Below, in pieces: positions 32,647 to 44,657 of a stretch of DNA of 64,000 nucleotides. The translations under genes were made by a program, and so were the position numbers. Each line of letters starts with the position of its first letter. Position 1 is the first letter of the stretch. Below the pieces are notes generated by a model. The model made no database searches. It worked only from the letters and a program-made list of their open reading frames with translations, and was not told the DNA's origin. Source of the stretch: JAKACA01 sp049510975 (lineage in GTDB: Bacteria > Actinomycetota > Acidimicrobiia > Acidimicrobiales > Bog-793); contig JBEKYM010000011.1 in the NCBI GenBank assembly GCA_049510975.1, positions 25,999 to 89,998 of the forward strand, written 5' to 3'.

Positions 32647-35600
32647 GTGATCGACGGCTTGGAGGAAACCGAGGAGAGAGCCGCCGACGGCGACGCCGAA
32701 GGGCACGCGGAGGCGATGACCTCCGCGTGCATCGACGGCAACGAAGCGGTTGCCCGCGTCGCTCACGCCCTGAGTGAGGCAATCGCCATCTACCCGATCA
32801 CGCCGGCTACGCCCATGGGCGAGCACGCCGACGCCTGGTCGGCAGCCGGCCGCCGCAATCTCTGGGGTGTCGTCCCTGAGGTCATCGAGATGCAGTCCGA
32901 GGCTGGAGCAGCCGGCGCCCTCCACGGCATGCTCCAGTCGGGGGCCTTGGCCACGACGTTCACGGCCTCCCAGGGCCTTCTCTTGATGATCCCGAATCTC
33001 TTCAAGATCGCCGGCGAGCTCACGCCGGCAGTGATTCACGTGGCAGCCCGCGCCGTTGCAACCCACGCCTTGTCGATCTTCGGGGACCACAGCGACGTCA
33101 TGGCGGCACGCACGACGGGCTGGGCGATGCTGTCGGCCTCATCGGTGCAGGAAGCCCACGACTTCGCCCTGGTCGCTCACGCGGCCACGTTGCGAAGCCG
33201 CGTGCCGTTCCTGCACTTCTTCGACGGCTACCGCACGTCGCACGAGGTCAACAAGATCGCCCTGTTGGCCGAGGCGGACCTCCGGGCGCTGGTTCGGGAG
33301 GGCGACGTCCTTGCTCATCGGGCGCGGCGCCTCACGCCTGACCACCCGGTCCTGCGCGGTTCGGCGCAGAACCCCGACGTGTTCTTCCAGTCGCGCGAAG
33401 CCGTCAACCCGTTCTACGACGCCGTACCGGGCATCGTCGGCCAGGTCATGGATGAGCTCGCCGACCGCACGGGCCGCCGCTATCACGTGGTCGACTACGA
33501 AGGCGACGAAGAGGCGGACCGCGTCGTCGTGATCATGGGCTCGGGTGCGGGCGCCGTCAGCGAGACGGTGCGTGAGCTCGTCCTGCACGGCGAGAAGGTG
33601 GGTTTGCTCACGGTGCGGCTGTTTCGGCCGTTCCCGGCGGCCGAGCTCGTCGCAGCCTTGCCGAAGAGCGTGCGTTCGATTGCCGTGTTCGATCGCACGA
33701 AAGAGCCCGGTGCCACCGGCGAGCCGCTCTATCTCGATGTCAGGACTGCCTTGGCCGAAGCTGGTTGCGAGCAGCCAGCTGTCATCCTCGGCGTGCGATA
33801 CGGGCTCTCCAGCAAGGAGTTCACCCCGTCGATGGTGAAGGGCATCTTCGACGAGCTGAAGCAGCCGACCCACCGCCCGCACCTGACCGTCGGCATCGAC
33901 GACGACGTCAGCCACCTGTCCGTGGCGCCCGATGCCAGCTTCGCGGTGCCACGGAGCGCCGTTCAGGCGGTGTTCTTCGGCTTGGGTTCGGACGGAACCG
34001 TCGGCGCAGCCAGATCCTCGGCCAAGATCGTCGGCGACAATACCGATCTGAATGTGCAGGCGTATTTCGTCTACGACTCGCGTAAAGCCGGCTCGGTGAC
34101 GGTGTCACACCTGCGGTTCGACGCCGGGCCGATCCGCTCGACCTACCTCATCGAGCAAGCGGACTTCGTTGCCTGCCACGACTTTGCCCTGCTGGCGAAG
34201 ATGAAGATCCTCGACATCGCCCGTCCTGGCGCCACGTTCCTGCTGAACGCGCCCTACCCTCCGGCGGAGGTCTGGGATCACCTCCCCTTCGAGGTGCAAC
34301 AGCAGATCATCGACAAGCGGCTGTCCTTCTCGGCCATCGACGCCTATTCGATCGCCCGCGAGGTCGGGCTCGGTGGCCGGGTGAACACGGTCATGCAGCC
34401 GTGTTTCTTCGCCCTCTCGGGGGCCTTGCCAGCCGACGAGGCGATGTCGCTCATGAAGGTTGCCATCGAGAAGGCCTATGGTCGCCGCGGCCAGGCGATG
34501 GTCGACCGCAACTTCGCCGCCGTCGACCAGGCACTCGCCAACCTCACCAAGATCGAGGTTCCGGCTCGAGCGACCTCTCCGGTCCACCGCATGCCACCGA
34601 TCGCCGCCGGCGCTCCCGTCTTCGTCCGCCACGTGACATCACGGCTGCTGGCTGGAGAAGGCGACCTACTGCCGGTGAGCGCCATGCCCGTGGACGGCAC
34701 GTTCCCCACCGGCACGGGGCGTTTCGAACGGCGTGCCATCGCACAGGAGCTTCCGGTCTGGGACGAGGACCTCTGCACCGACTGCGGCAAGTGCGCCATC
34801 GTGTGCCCGCACGCCGCCATCCGTCTGAAGGTGTACCTGCCGGAGGCACTCGAGGGCGCTCCTGACGGCTTCCAGTCGAAGCCGTTCCGCTCGCACGACC
34901 TGCCCGGTCACCGCTTGAGCGTGCAGGTGGCACCGGACGACTGCACGGGTTGCGGGCTCTGTGTGGACGTGTGTCCCGCCCTCAGCAAAACCGAGATCGG
35001 GCACAAGTCCCTCGATCTCACGCCAGCCGAGCCCCGGCGAGCGGCCGAGCGGCCGCGCTGGGACTTCTTCCGGGCGATCCCGGAGATCGACCGCCAGCTC
35101 GTGCGCCACGACACGGTGAAGGGGGTGTCGCTGTTGCAGCCGCTCTTCGAGTTCTCCGGCGCCTGCTCGGGATGTGGCGAGACGCCCTACCTGAAGCTGC
35201 TCTCCCAGCTGTTCGGCGACCGCATGATCGTGGCCAACGCCACCGGCTGTTCGTCGATCTTCGGTGGCAACCTCCCGACGACACCGTGGGCGACTGATGA
35301 CAAGGGGCGCGGTCCTGCCTGGGCGAACTCGTTGTTCGAGGACAACGCCGAGTTCGGCCTCGGACTCCGTCTCGGGGTCGAGCGGCTGCAGGCCGAGGCG
35401 CGTGAGCTCGTGAAGGAGCTCCGCCCGATGATCGGTGACGGACTGGCGGACGGGCTGCTGGCGCCGACGGTGGCCGAATCGACCGATGAGGTCGCTGTCG
35501 CCGCCCAACGCGCCCTCGTCGAGCAGTTGAAGGAACGGCTCGAGGATCCCGTCACCGGGTCGAGCGCGGCAGCCGAGCGCCTGAAGAGCCTGGCCGACAA

Positions 35601-36299
35601 CCTTGTCGAGAAAGTCGTCTGGATCGTCGGCGGCGACGGCTGGGCCTACGACATCGGCTTCTCGGGCCTTGACCACGTGCTTGCTTCGGGTCGTAACGTC
35701 AACCTGTTGGTGCTCGACACCGAGGTCTACTCGAACACCGGAGGACAGGCGTCGAAGGCGACGCCGCGAGGTGCGACGGCGAAGTTCTCCACGTCCGGCA
35801 AGGCGACCTCGAAGAAGGATCTCGGCGCCGTCGCCCGCGGCTACGGCGACGTCTACGTCGCCCAGGTCGCCCTCGGCGCCGGCGACCTGCAGACGGTGCG
35901 AGCCCTCCTCGAAGCGGCCGCGTGGCCGGGGCCGTCACTGGTCATCGCCTACTGCACCTGCATCGCCCATGGGATCGACATGTCCACCTCGATGAAGCAC
36001 CAGAAAGCCGCCGTGGACAGCGGCCACTGGCCCCTGTACCGGTACCACCCCAGCCCGGCGACCGGCACACAGCCGTTCCAGCTCGACTCGAAACCCCCGA
36101 GCATCCCGGTGCGCGACTTCGAGCTGGCGGAGTTGCGTTTCTCGACGCTTTCTCACGACGACCCGGAGCACAGCCGCCATTTGCTGGCACTGGCTCAGGC
36201 AGATGTCGACGAACGCTGGCAGTACTACGAACAATTGGCAGGCGAGACGCGCAGCGTCCCGCACGACGATGGCGACGAAGCCATGGATGGAGGTGCCGA

Positions 36300-36303
<4 letters not shown>
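32647..36303 (+). CDS. nifJ: pyruvate:ferredoxin (flavodoxin) oxidoreductase, single-chain
   Basis: A 1218-residue homodimeric-type PFOR converting pyruvate and CoA to acetyl-CoA, CO2 and reduced ferredoxin. Domains in order are the pyrimidine-binding domain (IYPITPATPMGEHAD), transketolase-C and gamma domains, an inserted ferredoxin domain with two [4Fe-4S] motifs (CTDCGKCAIVCPHAAI, CTGCGLCVDVCP), and the TPP domain (CSGCGETPYLKLL, GGDGWAYDIG, NTGGQASKATP). The start GTG 32647 has GGGAGAG upstream; ATG 32716 is possible. Its TGA overlaps the next ATG. The enzyme is oxygen-sensitive in most species. Confidence 0.96.
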
Positions 36304-37798
<1,495 letters not shown>

Positions 37799-37802
<4 letters not shown>

Positions 37803-39145
37803 CACACGACGAGCTCCCGAGCCTGATGGTGTGCCGCGGGTGCGGCACAACGCTCGAGGCGCTCGAGCCCTATCCGTTTGCCTGCCCGCACCGGGACGAC
37901 GGCGCCGATCACGTCGTGCACCGTGTGCTCGACGCCGAGACGTTGGTGTTCCCGGGCGGCACAGGGGACGCCAACCCGTTCATACGGTTCCGGACGCTGC
38001 TGCACGCCCACCATCTCGCCATCGCCGGCGGGCTCGGGGACGACGCCTTTGTCGAGCTCGTGAGCGACCTCGACGACGCGGTGGCCAAGGTTGACGGTCG
38101 GGGTTTTCTCACCACGCCGCTCCGGCATGAGCCGGGGCTCGCCGAGGCGGCTGGCCTGCTCGGCCCCTTGCTCGTGAAAGACGAGACTGGCAACGTTGCC
38201 GGCTCCCACAAAGGCCGCCACCTCTTCGGGCTGCTCGTCCACCTCCAAGTCGCCGAACGGATCGGCCTGATCGACGCCGGCGACCGGCGACCGCTCGCGA
38301 TCGCGAGCTGTGGGAACGCTGCGCTGGCGGCGGCGGTCGTGGCGGCCGCAGGCGAGCGGGAGCTCCACGTGTTCGTCCCGACCGACGCCGACCCCTCCGT
38401 TGTCGAGCGTCTCGCCGCCCTCGGAGCGACCGTCTCGGTCTGTGTGCGCCAGGAGTCCACGAGCGGCGACCCCACCTATCACGCCATGCGAGCGGCGATC
38501 GCCGCGGGCGCCCTGCCCTTCACCTGCCAGGGAAATGAGAACGGGTTGGCCATCGAAGGGGGCGAGACGCTCGGCTACGAGGTTGTCGCCGATCTGGTGG
38601 CCTCCGACACGCCCCTCGACCATGTCGTCGTCCAGGTTGGGGGAGGTGCGCTCGCGAGCGCGGTGGCGGCTTCGTTCGCCGAGGCCGCCACGTTCGGCGT
38701 CATCGAACGGCCGCCCCGCTTTCACACGGTCCAGACCGAGGGTGCCTGGCCGCTCAAGCGAGCCTTCGACCGAGTCAAGGCGCTTCTGGACGACAAGACC
38801 GGACCGGATCCGATCCACCGAGCACTTCGTCAGGCCGCCCAGCGCCGGTCCGAGTTCATGTGGCCATGGGAAACGACTCCCCACAGCATCGCTCACGGGA
38901 TCCTCGATGACGAGACCTATGACTGGCTGGCTGTCGTCGAGGCGATGCTCGTTACGGGGGGACGACCCGTCGTCGTAGGGGAGGAGCTGCTCGAGCATGC
39001 CAATGCCATCGCCGCAGAGGCGACGGGCATCGAGGTCGATGCCACCGGGTCGTCGGGGCTGGCCGGATTGATGGCGCTGCGTGAACGGGGCGTGATCGGC
39101 CCCGGCGAGAGCGCCCTCGTCCTGTTCACAGGAGCCCGCAGGTGA
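37799..39145 (+). CDS. threonine-synthase-like PLP enzyme
   Basis: A 448-residue fold-type-II PLP enzyme. An N-terminal CRGCG and a possible second Cys at CPH recall the zinc-ribbon of threonine-synthase-like proteins. The PLP lysine lies in DETGNVAGSHKGRHLFG, the SCGNAALA motif binds the cofactor/substrate, and QVGGGALASAV is the phosphate-binding glycine loop. A threonine-pathway role is unlikely in this operon. An alpha,beta-elimination such as on diaminopropionate or ureido-amino acids is a context-based guess. It is coupled to both neighbours by GTGA overlaps. Confidence 0.82.
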
Positions 39146-40443
39146 GCGGGCAAGACCGGCTGGTGATCCGGGGCGCCCGCTACCCGGGCGATGTAGCGAT
39201 CGAGGACGGTTTCATCACCGAGGTCGGGTCCGTGGCCGCGGTGGCGGGCGACCGTGTTCTTCGATGCGATGGCGACATCGTCACCGCCGGGCTGCTCAAC
39301 ACCCACCATCACCTCTACCAGTGGATGACCCGAGGCCGGGCGACGGGCTGCGACCTGTTCGGCTGGCTGCAGGAGCTGTACCCGGTCTGGAACGAGCTGT
39401 CGGTTCCCGATGTCGCCGCCGCCGCCGCCGTCGGCCTTGGTGAGCTGGCCCTGAGCGGTGCCAGCACGGTCGCCGACCATCACTACGTCGTCCCGCACGG
39501 CGACGACTCCGTCTTTGACGCAATCGCCGCCGCCGCCCGCACGATCGGCGTCCGGCTCCATCTGTCGCGCGGGTCCATGGATCTTGGCGAAAGCGCCGGC
39601 GGGTTGCCGCCGGACGACATCGTCGAGGACGTCGAAGCGATCCTTGCCTCCACCGAAGCGGTGGCGGGGCGGTTGCACGACGGCACGTTCGTGAACGTCG
39701 TCGTGGCGCCCTGCAGCCCGTTCTCCACGAGCACCGAGCTGATGCACGAGTCGGCGGCCCTCGCTCGTCGCCTGGGGCTGCGCCTGCACACGCACCTTGC
39801 CGAGACGGTGGACGAGGAACGCGACAGCCTGGCTCGTTTCGGCTGCCGCCCCCTCGAGTACATCGAGCGCCTCGGCTGGCTGGCGCCCGATGTGTGGTTC
39901 GCCCACGGCGTTCATTTCAACGCTGACGAGATCCGGCGGATCGGTGCCGCCGGTGCCGGCGTGGCCCACTGCCCGAGCTCCAACGGCCGGCTCGGCTCGG
40001 GCATCTGCCCGGTGCGACCGCTCCTCAGGGCGGGGGCTGCCGTCGGGCTCGGCGTCGACGGGGCTGCCTCGAACGAAACCGGCGTGCTGCAAGGCGAGAT
40101 GCGGCAGGCCCTGTATTTCGCCCGTCTGCGAGACGGCCGGTCGGACTGTTTCTCCCCGGCCGATGCCCTCGAGCTTGGCACCGCCGGCGGCGCACGGTGT
40201 CTCGGCCGCCCCGAGCTGGGGCGTCTCGAACCGGGCAAGGTCGCCGACGTGGCGGTGTGGCCGGGGGACGATCTCGCTGACGTCGCCGATGCCGTCGCCG
40301 GCCTCGTGCTCGGACCGGACCGTCGCGTGCGCCACTTGCTCGTGGGGGGCCAGCCCATCGTCACCGAAGGCGAGCTGGTCGGTCTCGATCTGGGCGCTGC
40401 CCATGTCGAGCTCGCCCGGCGGGCGCGCCGGCTCTGGGCGTGA
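39142..40443 (+). CDS. 8-oxoguanine-deaminase-like amidohydrolase
   Basis: A 433-residue amidohydrolase-superfamily deaminase. Metal ligands are visible as NTHHHLYQ (HxH), LHTHLAE, FAHGVHF and GVDGAASNE. VVAPCSPFSTSTELM and the PGLLNTHHHLYQ-like start match the subgroup of 8-oxoguanine deaminase and hydroxyatrazine hydrolases. 8-Oxoguanine deaminase would yield urate and ammonia. It begins in a GTGA overlap with the PLP enzyme gene and is followed 16 bases later by a hydantoinase, in keeping with purine-ring breakdown. Confidence 0.82.
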   Translation: MSGQDRLVIRGARYPGDVAIEDGFITEVGSVAAVAGDRVLRCDGDIVTAGLLNTHHHLYQWMTRGRATGCDLFGWLQELYPVWNELSVPDVAAAAAVGLGELALSGASTVADHHYVVPHGDDSVFDAIAAAARTIGVRLHLSRGSMDLGESAGGLPPDDIVEDVEAILASTEAVAGRLHDGTFVNVVVAPCSPFSTSTELMHESAALARRLGLRLHTHLAETVDEERDSLARFGCRPLEYIERLGWLAPDVWFAHGVHFNADEIRRIGAAGAGVAHCPSSNGRLGSGICPVRPLLRAGAAVGLGVDGAASNETGVLQGEMRQALYFARLRDGRSDCFSPADALELGTAGGARCLGRPELGRLEPGKVADVAVWPGDDLADVADAVAGLVLGPDRRVRHLLVGGQPIVTEGELVGLDLGAAHVELARRARRLWA

Positions 40444-40459
40444 GGGCGAAGCCAGTCAC

Positions 40460-41842
40460 ATGCTGATCCGGCACGGCACTGTCGTCGATGCCGACGGCGA
40501 GCGCCTCGCCGACCTGCGTGTCGCCACCGACGGGCGCATTGCCGAGGTGGGACGGCTCCACCCTCTGCCCGGCGAGACGGTCCACGACGCCAGCGGCAAG
40601 CTCGTCGTGCCGGGCGGCGTCGATGCCCACACGCACCTGAACATGGCTGTCGGAGCCGTACGCGTGGCCGACGACTTCTTCACGGGCACGCGAGCCGCCG
40701 CCATGGGCGGCACGACGACCATCGTCGACTACGTGACGGTCGCCCGCGGCGAGGATCCCATGTCGACGGTCGCACGCTGGCGATCCTGGGCGGAGATCGC
40801 TGCGATCGACTGGGGCCTGCACCTCACCTTCACCGAAGCCGTCGAAGACGGAATCGTGGGGGCAGGCGTGGACGCTGGTATCACGTCGTTCAAGCTGTAC
40901 CTCGCCTACCCCGACCGGCTGCAGGTCGACGACGGCACGGTGCTGCGCCTCATGCAGGCAGCTCGCCGCAATGGCGCGCTCGTCACGCTCCACTGCGAGA
41001 ACGGGAGTGCCGTAGACGAGCTGCGGCGCCAATCGCTCGCAGCCGGCAGGACGGCCGTGATCGAGCACGCCCGTACTCGCCCGGCGGTGCTCGAAGCCGA
41101 GGCGGTCGGACGGGCCTGCGCTTTGGCCGAAGTCGCCGGCGCCTCGATCCTCATCGTGCACGTCTCGTCGGCTCCGGCGCTCGAGGCGGTCCTTGCAGCC
41201 CGCGCCCGTGGCGTCGACGTCCGGGCCGAGACGTGCCCGCAGTATCTGTTCCTCGACACCGCCTGCCTCGAAGGCCCGGACGCGGTCGACTTCGTGTGCA
41301 CGCCGCCGCTGCGCGACAGCTGGCACCGAGAAGCCCTCTGGCGAGCCATGGCCGACGGAGGCATCGACACCGTGGCGACCGATCATTGCCCCTTCACACG
41401 GGCGGATCGCCGAGCCGGTGTCGTGGGCCGGCCAGGCGGTGCGGCCGACTTCACCGAGATCCCCGGAGGCCTCCCCGGCATCGAGACGCGCCTCGGCCTC
41501 GTGTGGGAAGGAGTCCGCGCCGGCAGGATCACGGCGGTGGATTGGGTGCGGCTGTGCGCCGAGGCGCCAGCCAGGATCTTCGGCCTCTGGCCAGCCAAGG
41601 GTTCGCTCGCCGCCGGCGCCGACGCGGACGTCGTCGTGTGGGATCCGGAGCGCCGCCAGTCGCTCGACGCCGCAGCCCTGCACATGGCCGTCGACCACTC
41701 GCCCTACGAGGGCAGGGTGGCGATCGGGTGGCCCGAGCTCGTGCTCAGCCGGGGCCGAGTGGTCGCGAACGACGGTCGTTTCGAAGGCGAGGCCGGATGG
41801 GGGCACTACGTTGCTCGCGCTGCGCTCGGCACAGTTCGCTGA
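40460..41842 (+). CDS. dihydropyrimidinase/hydantoinase
   Basis: A 460-residue cyclic amidohydrolase opening hydantoin- or dihydropyrimidine-type rings. Binuclear-metal ligands are DAHTHLN (HxH), the carboxylated lysine in TSFKLYLAYP, LHCENG, VHVSSAP, and the catalytic Asp in VATDHCPF. It resembles HyuA of the E. coli purine region. It is last in the gdhA-led operon, with GAGGG about 13 bases upstream of ATG 40460. Ring opening of an imidazolone or hydantoin intermediate is the expected role. Its substrate here is inferred. Confidence 0.9.
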   Translation: MLIRHGTVVDADGERLADLRVATDGRIAEVGRLHPLPGETVHDASGKLVVPGGVDAHTHLNMAVGAVRVADDFFTGTRAAAMGGTTTIVDYVTVARGEDPMSTVARWRSWAEIAAIDWGLHLTFTEAVEDGIVGAGVDAGITSFKLYLAYPDRLQVDDGTVLRLMQAARRNGALVTLHCENGSAVDELRRQSLAAGRTAVIEHARTRPAVLEAEAVGRACALAEVAGASILIVHVSSAPALEAVLAARARGVDVRAETCPQYLFLDTACLEGPDAVDFVCTPPLRDSWHREALWRAMADGGIDTVATDHCPFTRADRRAGVVGRPGGAADFTEIPGGLPGIETRLGLVWEGVRAGRITAVDWVRLCAEAPARIFGLWPAKGSLAAGADADVVVWDPERRQSLDAAALHMAVDHSPYEGRVAIGWPELVLSRGRVVANDGRFEGEAGWGHYVARAALGTVR

Positions 41843-41880
41843 TTGAGGCGATCGGGGACGCCTGAGGCCCCCTCACCCGG

Positions 41881-43563
41881 TCAGGGTGCGTCGTTGAGGC
41901 TCGTCTGCGGTTCACCGGCGACGACATCGGCGCCGGCTGTGAGATCGCCGCCGGCGACCATCCGCCACCCGGCGATCCAGACGCCGTCGATGCCAACGGG
42001 ATACTCCCACGGTGACTCGAACGTCGCCCGGTCGGCGATCTCGTCGGGATCGAACAGGACGAGGTCGGCCGGCAGCCCCACGCGAACCTCGCCGAGAACG
42101 CCGCCCCAGCCCACGACGGCGGCTGCTTGCGAGGTCACCTTACGAACCGCCTCGGCCAGATCCATGACCTCGAGCTCGCGTACGAAACGCCCCAGCACCC
42201 GTGGGAAGGTGCCGTGCAGGCGCGGGTGCGGATGGCCCCCGTGGTCGACAACGGCGTCGGTTCCGATCGAGGTGTAGGGCAGGCTCATGAAGCGGGCGAC
42301 GTTCGCCTCGATGTTGTTGAACGAGACGAGCGACATGCCAAGGTTCTCGCTGGCAAGGAGGTCGAAGATGACGTCGAAGCCCTCTTGCGAGTTCGGGTCG
42401 CTGACGCCGGCAGCCGCGATGACCTCGGCGAACGACGTCCCGATGAGGTCGCTCTGACGTGATCTCGCCACTTTGAGGCCGTCCCAGCCGTCCGAGAAGC
42501 GCCACCAGTTGTCCCACGATGTCGTGTCATCCATGAGCTGGGATCGGAGCCGCTGCCGGATGGCGGGTTCGGACAAGCGAGCGATGGCGGCTTCGTGCCC
42601 GCCGTCCTGCACCCAGGGAGGAAGCAAGACGATGGCAGAAGTGGAGCCTGCGACGTAGGGGTGGACGTCGGCAGAGATGTCGACGCCGGCCTCCTCGGCG
42701 GCAGCGATGTGCTCGATCAGGATGGCAGCCTTGTGCCAATTCTCCCGGCCGGCTGCCTTGATGTGGCTGTAGTGGAGGTGGCAGCCGGTCCGCGCAGCGA
42801 CCTCGAGAACCTCGTCGGTCGCCTCGACGACGCGGTCGCTCTCCGAGCGGACGTGAACGAAGAAGGGCAGGCCTCGGGCGGCGACGACCTCGCACAGGGC
42901 TGCCACCTCATCGGTCGTCGCGTAGGCGGCCGGCACGTAGACCAGCCCGGACGAGAAACCCCTGCCTCCCTCGTCCAGAGCCCTGGCCAAGGCCTCCTGC
43001 ATGGCGGCGATGTCGGCCGCCGTGGCTTCGCGGGCGACATCTCCCATGACGAGGCGCCGGATCGTGGCGTGGCCGACGAGCAAGGCCGTGCGGGTGGCCG
43101 AGCTTGACGTGACCGCTCGGCGGTACTCGCCGAAGGTGCGCCACGTCCAAGCCTCCGGTGGGATGGAGCCGTCGAGGCCGGCGAGGAAGGCGACGTGGTC
43201 GGCCAAATCCTCCTCGGAGACGGGCGCCGCCGAGATCCCGTCCTGCCCGAAGACTTGAGCGGTGCAGCCCTGCACGAGCTTGGGCGAATCACCGATGGGC
43301 GGGTTGCCCGGGGTGTCGCGGAACATGGCGTAGAGGTCCGAGTGGGAGTGCAGATCGACGAAGCCAGGAGCCAGCACGCGACCCGCTCCGTCCAGCGTTG
43401 CCGCGACGGCGAACGGAGCTTGGTGCAACGGTGGGCCGACCGACACGATCAGGCCGGCCTCGTTCACGACGACGTCGCCGACGAAGGGGTCGGAGTCGCT
43501 GCCATCGACGATGGTGGCCCCGCGGACCCACAGCGACCGTGACGCTTGCTCGTGCTGGGTCAC
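41881..43563 (-). CDS. N-acyl-D-amino-acid deacylase-like amidohydrolase
   Basis: A 560-residue enzyme of the D-aminoacylase/dihydroorotase-like amidohydrolase group. It has PGFVDLHSHSDLYA (HxH), FFVHVRSES, HYSHIKAAG and YTSIGTDAV (catalytic Asp). Such enzymes hydrolyse N-acyl or N-carbamoyl bonds. Here it could process a ureido-acid intermediate. GTG 43563 is chosen because AAAGGAG lies 8-9 bases upstream; longer in-frame starts have none. It is divergent from the carbamoyltransferase operon and convergent with the hydantoinase. Confidence 0.82.
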   Translation of the reverse strand: MTQHEQASRSLWVRGATIVDGSDSDPFVGDVVVNEAGLIVSVGPPLHQAPFAVAATLDGAGRVLAPGFVDLHSHSDLYAMFRDTPGNPPIGDSPKLVQGCTAQVFGQDGISAAPVSEEDLADHVAFLAGLDGSIPPEAWTWRTFGEYRRAVTSSSATRTALLVGHATIRRLVMGDVAREATAADIAAMQEALARALDEGGRGFSSGLVYVPAAYATTDEVAALCEVVAARGLPFFVHVRSESDRVVEATDEVLEVAARTGCHLHYSHIKAAGRENWHKAAILIEHIAAAEEAGVDISADVHPYVAGSTSAIVLLPPWVQDGGHEAAIARLSEPAIRQRLRSQLMDDTTSWDNWWRFSDGWDGLKVARSRQSDLIGTSFAEVIAAAGVSDPNSQEGFDVIFDLLASENLGMSLVSFNNIEANVARFMSLPYTSIGTDAVVDHGGHPHPRLHGTFPRVLGRFVRELEVMDLAEAVRKVTSQAAAVVGWGGVLGEVRVGLPADLVLFDPDEIADRATFESPWEYPVGIDGVWIAGWRMVAGGDLTAGADVVAGEPQTSLNDAP

Positions 43564-43649
43564 CGTGCAACTCCTTTGCGTCGACTGTTGCCGCGCAAGC
43601 TTCCGCGTTCGACCCCGGCAACTGTAACGGTGACCTCTGGCGGACAAAC

Positions 43650-43663
43650 GGGTCGAATGGCCC
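43650..43663 (+). promoter_or_regulatory. DosR/DevR-like box before the carbamoyltransferase operon
   Basis: GGGTC-GAAT-GGCCC, flanked by AAAC and TAGT. It is nearly identical in flanks to the copy at 8459. It ends 36 bases before ATG 43700 and is 86 bases from the divergent D-aminoacylase-like start. Confidence 0.58.
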
Positions 43664-43699
43664 TAGTCCGACAGGTCCGCGAACAGGCAAGATGCTTTC

Positions 43700-44653
43700 A
43701 TGAGAAGCTTCGTAGGTCGGGACATCCTGTCCCTCAAAGATATGGAACGCGAGGAGTTCTTCCAGATATTTCGTGTCGCCGACCGGCTACGGCCGTACGC
43801 GGCCGAGCGCCGCAACGGTGACCTCCTCAAGCACAAGACGCTGCTCACGGCCTTCTACCAGCCGAGCACGCGGACTCGTCTTGCCACAGAGGCGGCGATG
43901 CACCGGCTCGGCGGCCACGTTCTCGGGTTCTCGGACGCCAAGATGACGCGTGCCGGCGACTTCTACCAGGAGTCGATCAAAGACACGGTCCACATGCTCG
44001 AGTACTACGGCGACGTCATCGCCATGCGGCACTTCCAGCAGGGCGCGCCGGCCGAGGCTGCGAAGTGGGCCTCGGTACCGGTCATCAACTGCGGCGACGG
44101 TTGGGGCGAGCACCCCACCCAAGTGCTGACGGACCTCTATACGATCTGGCAGTCCAAGGGAACGCTCGACGGACTGAAGGTGTGCCTCGTCGGCGACATG
44201 CGCATGCGCACCATGCACTCGATTCTCTACGCGATGTCGCAATTCGACCTCGAGGGATATGTGGTCTCGCCCGAGGACATGTCGCTCACGGCCGAGTTCA
44301 AATCGGAGCTCGACGAGCGCAACGTGCAGTACCGCGAGGTCGAGAGCGTCGAGGCCTGCATCGCCGACGCCGACGTCATCTATATGGAGCCCGTCGTGCA
44401 GGCGGACTACACCCAGTCGAGAGTGGAGGCGAGCACCGAACACGCTGGAACACCGGCGGCCTACCGGGTGACGCGCGAGCTGCTCGGCGCCAAGGCCAAG
44501 TCCGACGCCATCATCCTGCACTCGCTTCCCCGCATGGACGAACTGCCCCCGGACGTCGACAGCACTCGCCACGCCCGCTACTGGGTCGAGGCCTTCAACG
44601 GCGTCGTCATGCGGATGTCGCTTCTCTCCCTCGTACTCGGAGCAACGGAGTAA
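43700..44653 (+). CDS. aspartate-carbamoyltransferase-like enzyme
   Basis: A 317-residue carbamoyltransferase. The carbamoyl-phosphate motif STRTR is at 56-60, the ATCase-type HPTQ at 138-141, and HSLPRMDE near 280. The ATCase substrate-loop Lys (KKGET) is replaced by FYQES at 88-92, arguing against aspartate as acceptor. No pyrimidine-synthesis gene is nearby. With a second carbamoyltransferase 4 bases downstream and carbamate kinase after that, phosphorolysis of a ureido compound to carbamoyl phosphate is more likely. A DosR-like box lies just upstream. Confidence 0.85.
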   Translation: MRSFVGRDILSLKDMEREEFFQIFRVADRLRPYAAERRNGDLLKHKTLLTAFYQPSTRTRLATEAAMHRLGGHVLGFSDAKMTRAGDFYQESIKDTVHMLEYYGDVIAMRHFQQGAPAEAAKWASVPVINCGDGWGEHPTQVLTDLYTIWQSKGTLDGLKVCLVGDMRMRTMHSILYAMSQFDLEGYVVSPEDMSLTAEFKSELDERNVQYREVESVEACIADADVIYMEPVVQADYTQSRVEASTEHAGTPAAYRVTRELLGAKAKSDAIILHSLPRMDELPPDVDSTRHARYWVEAFNGVVMRMSLLSLVLGATE

Positions 44654-44657
44654 AGAC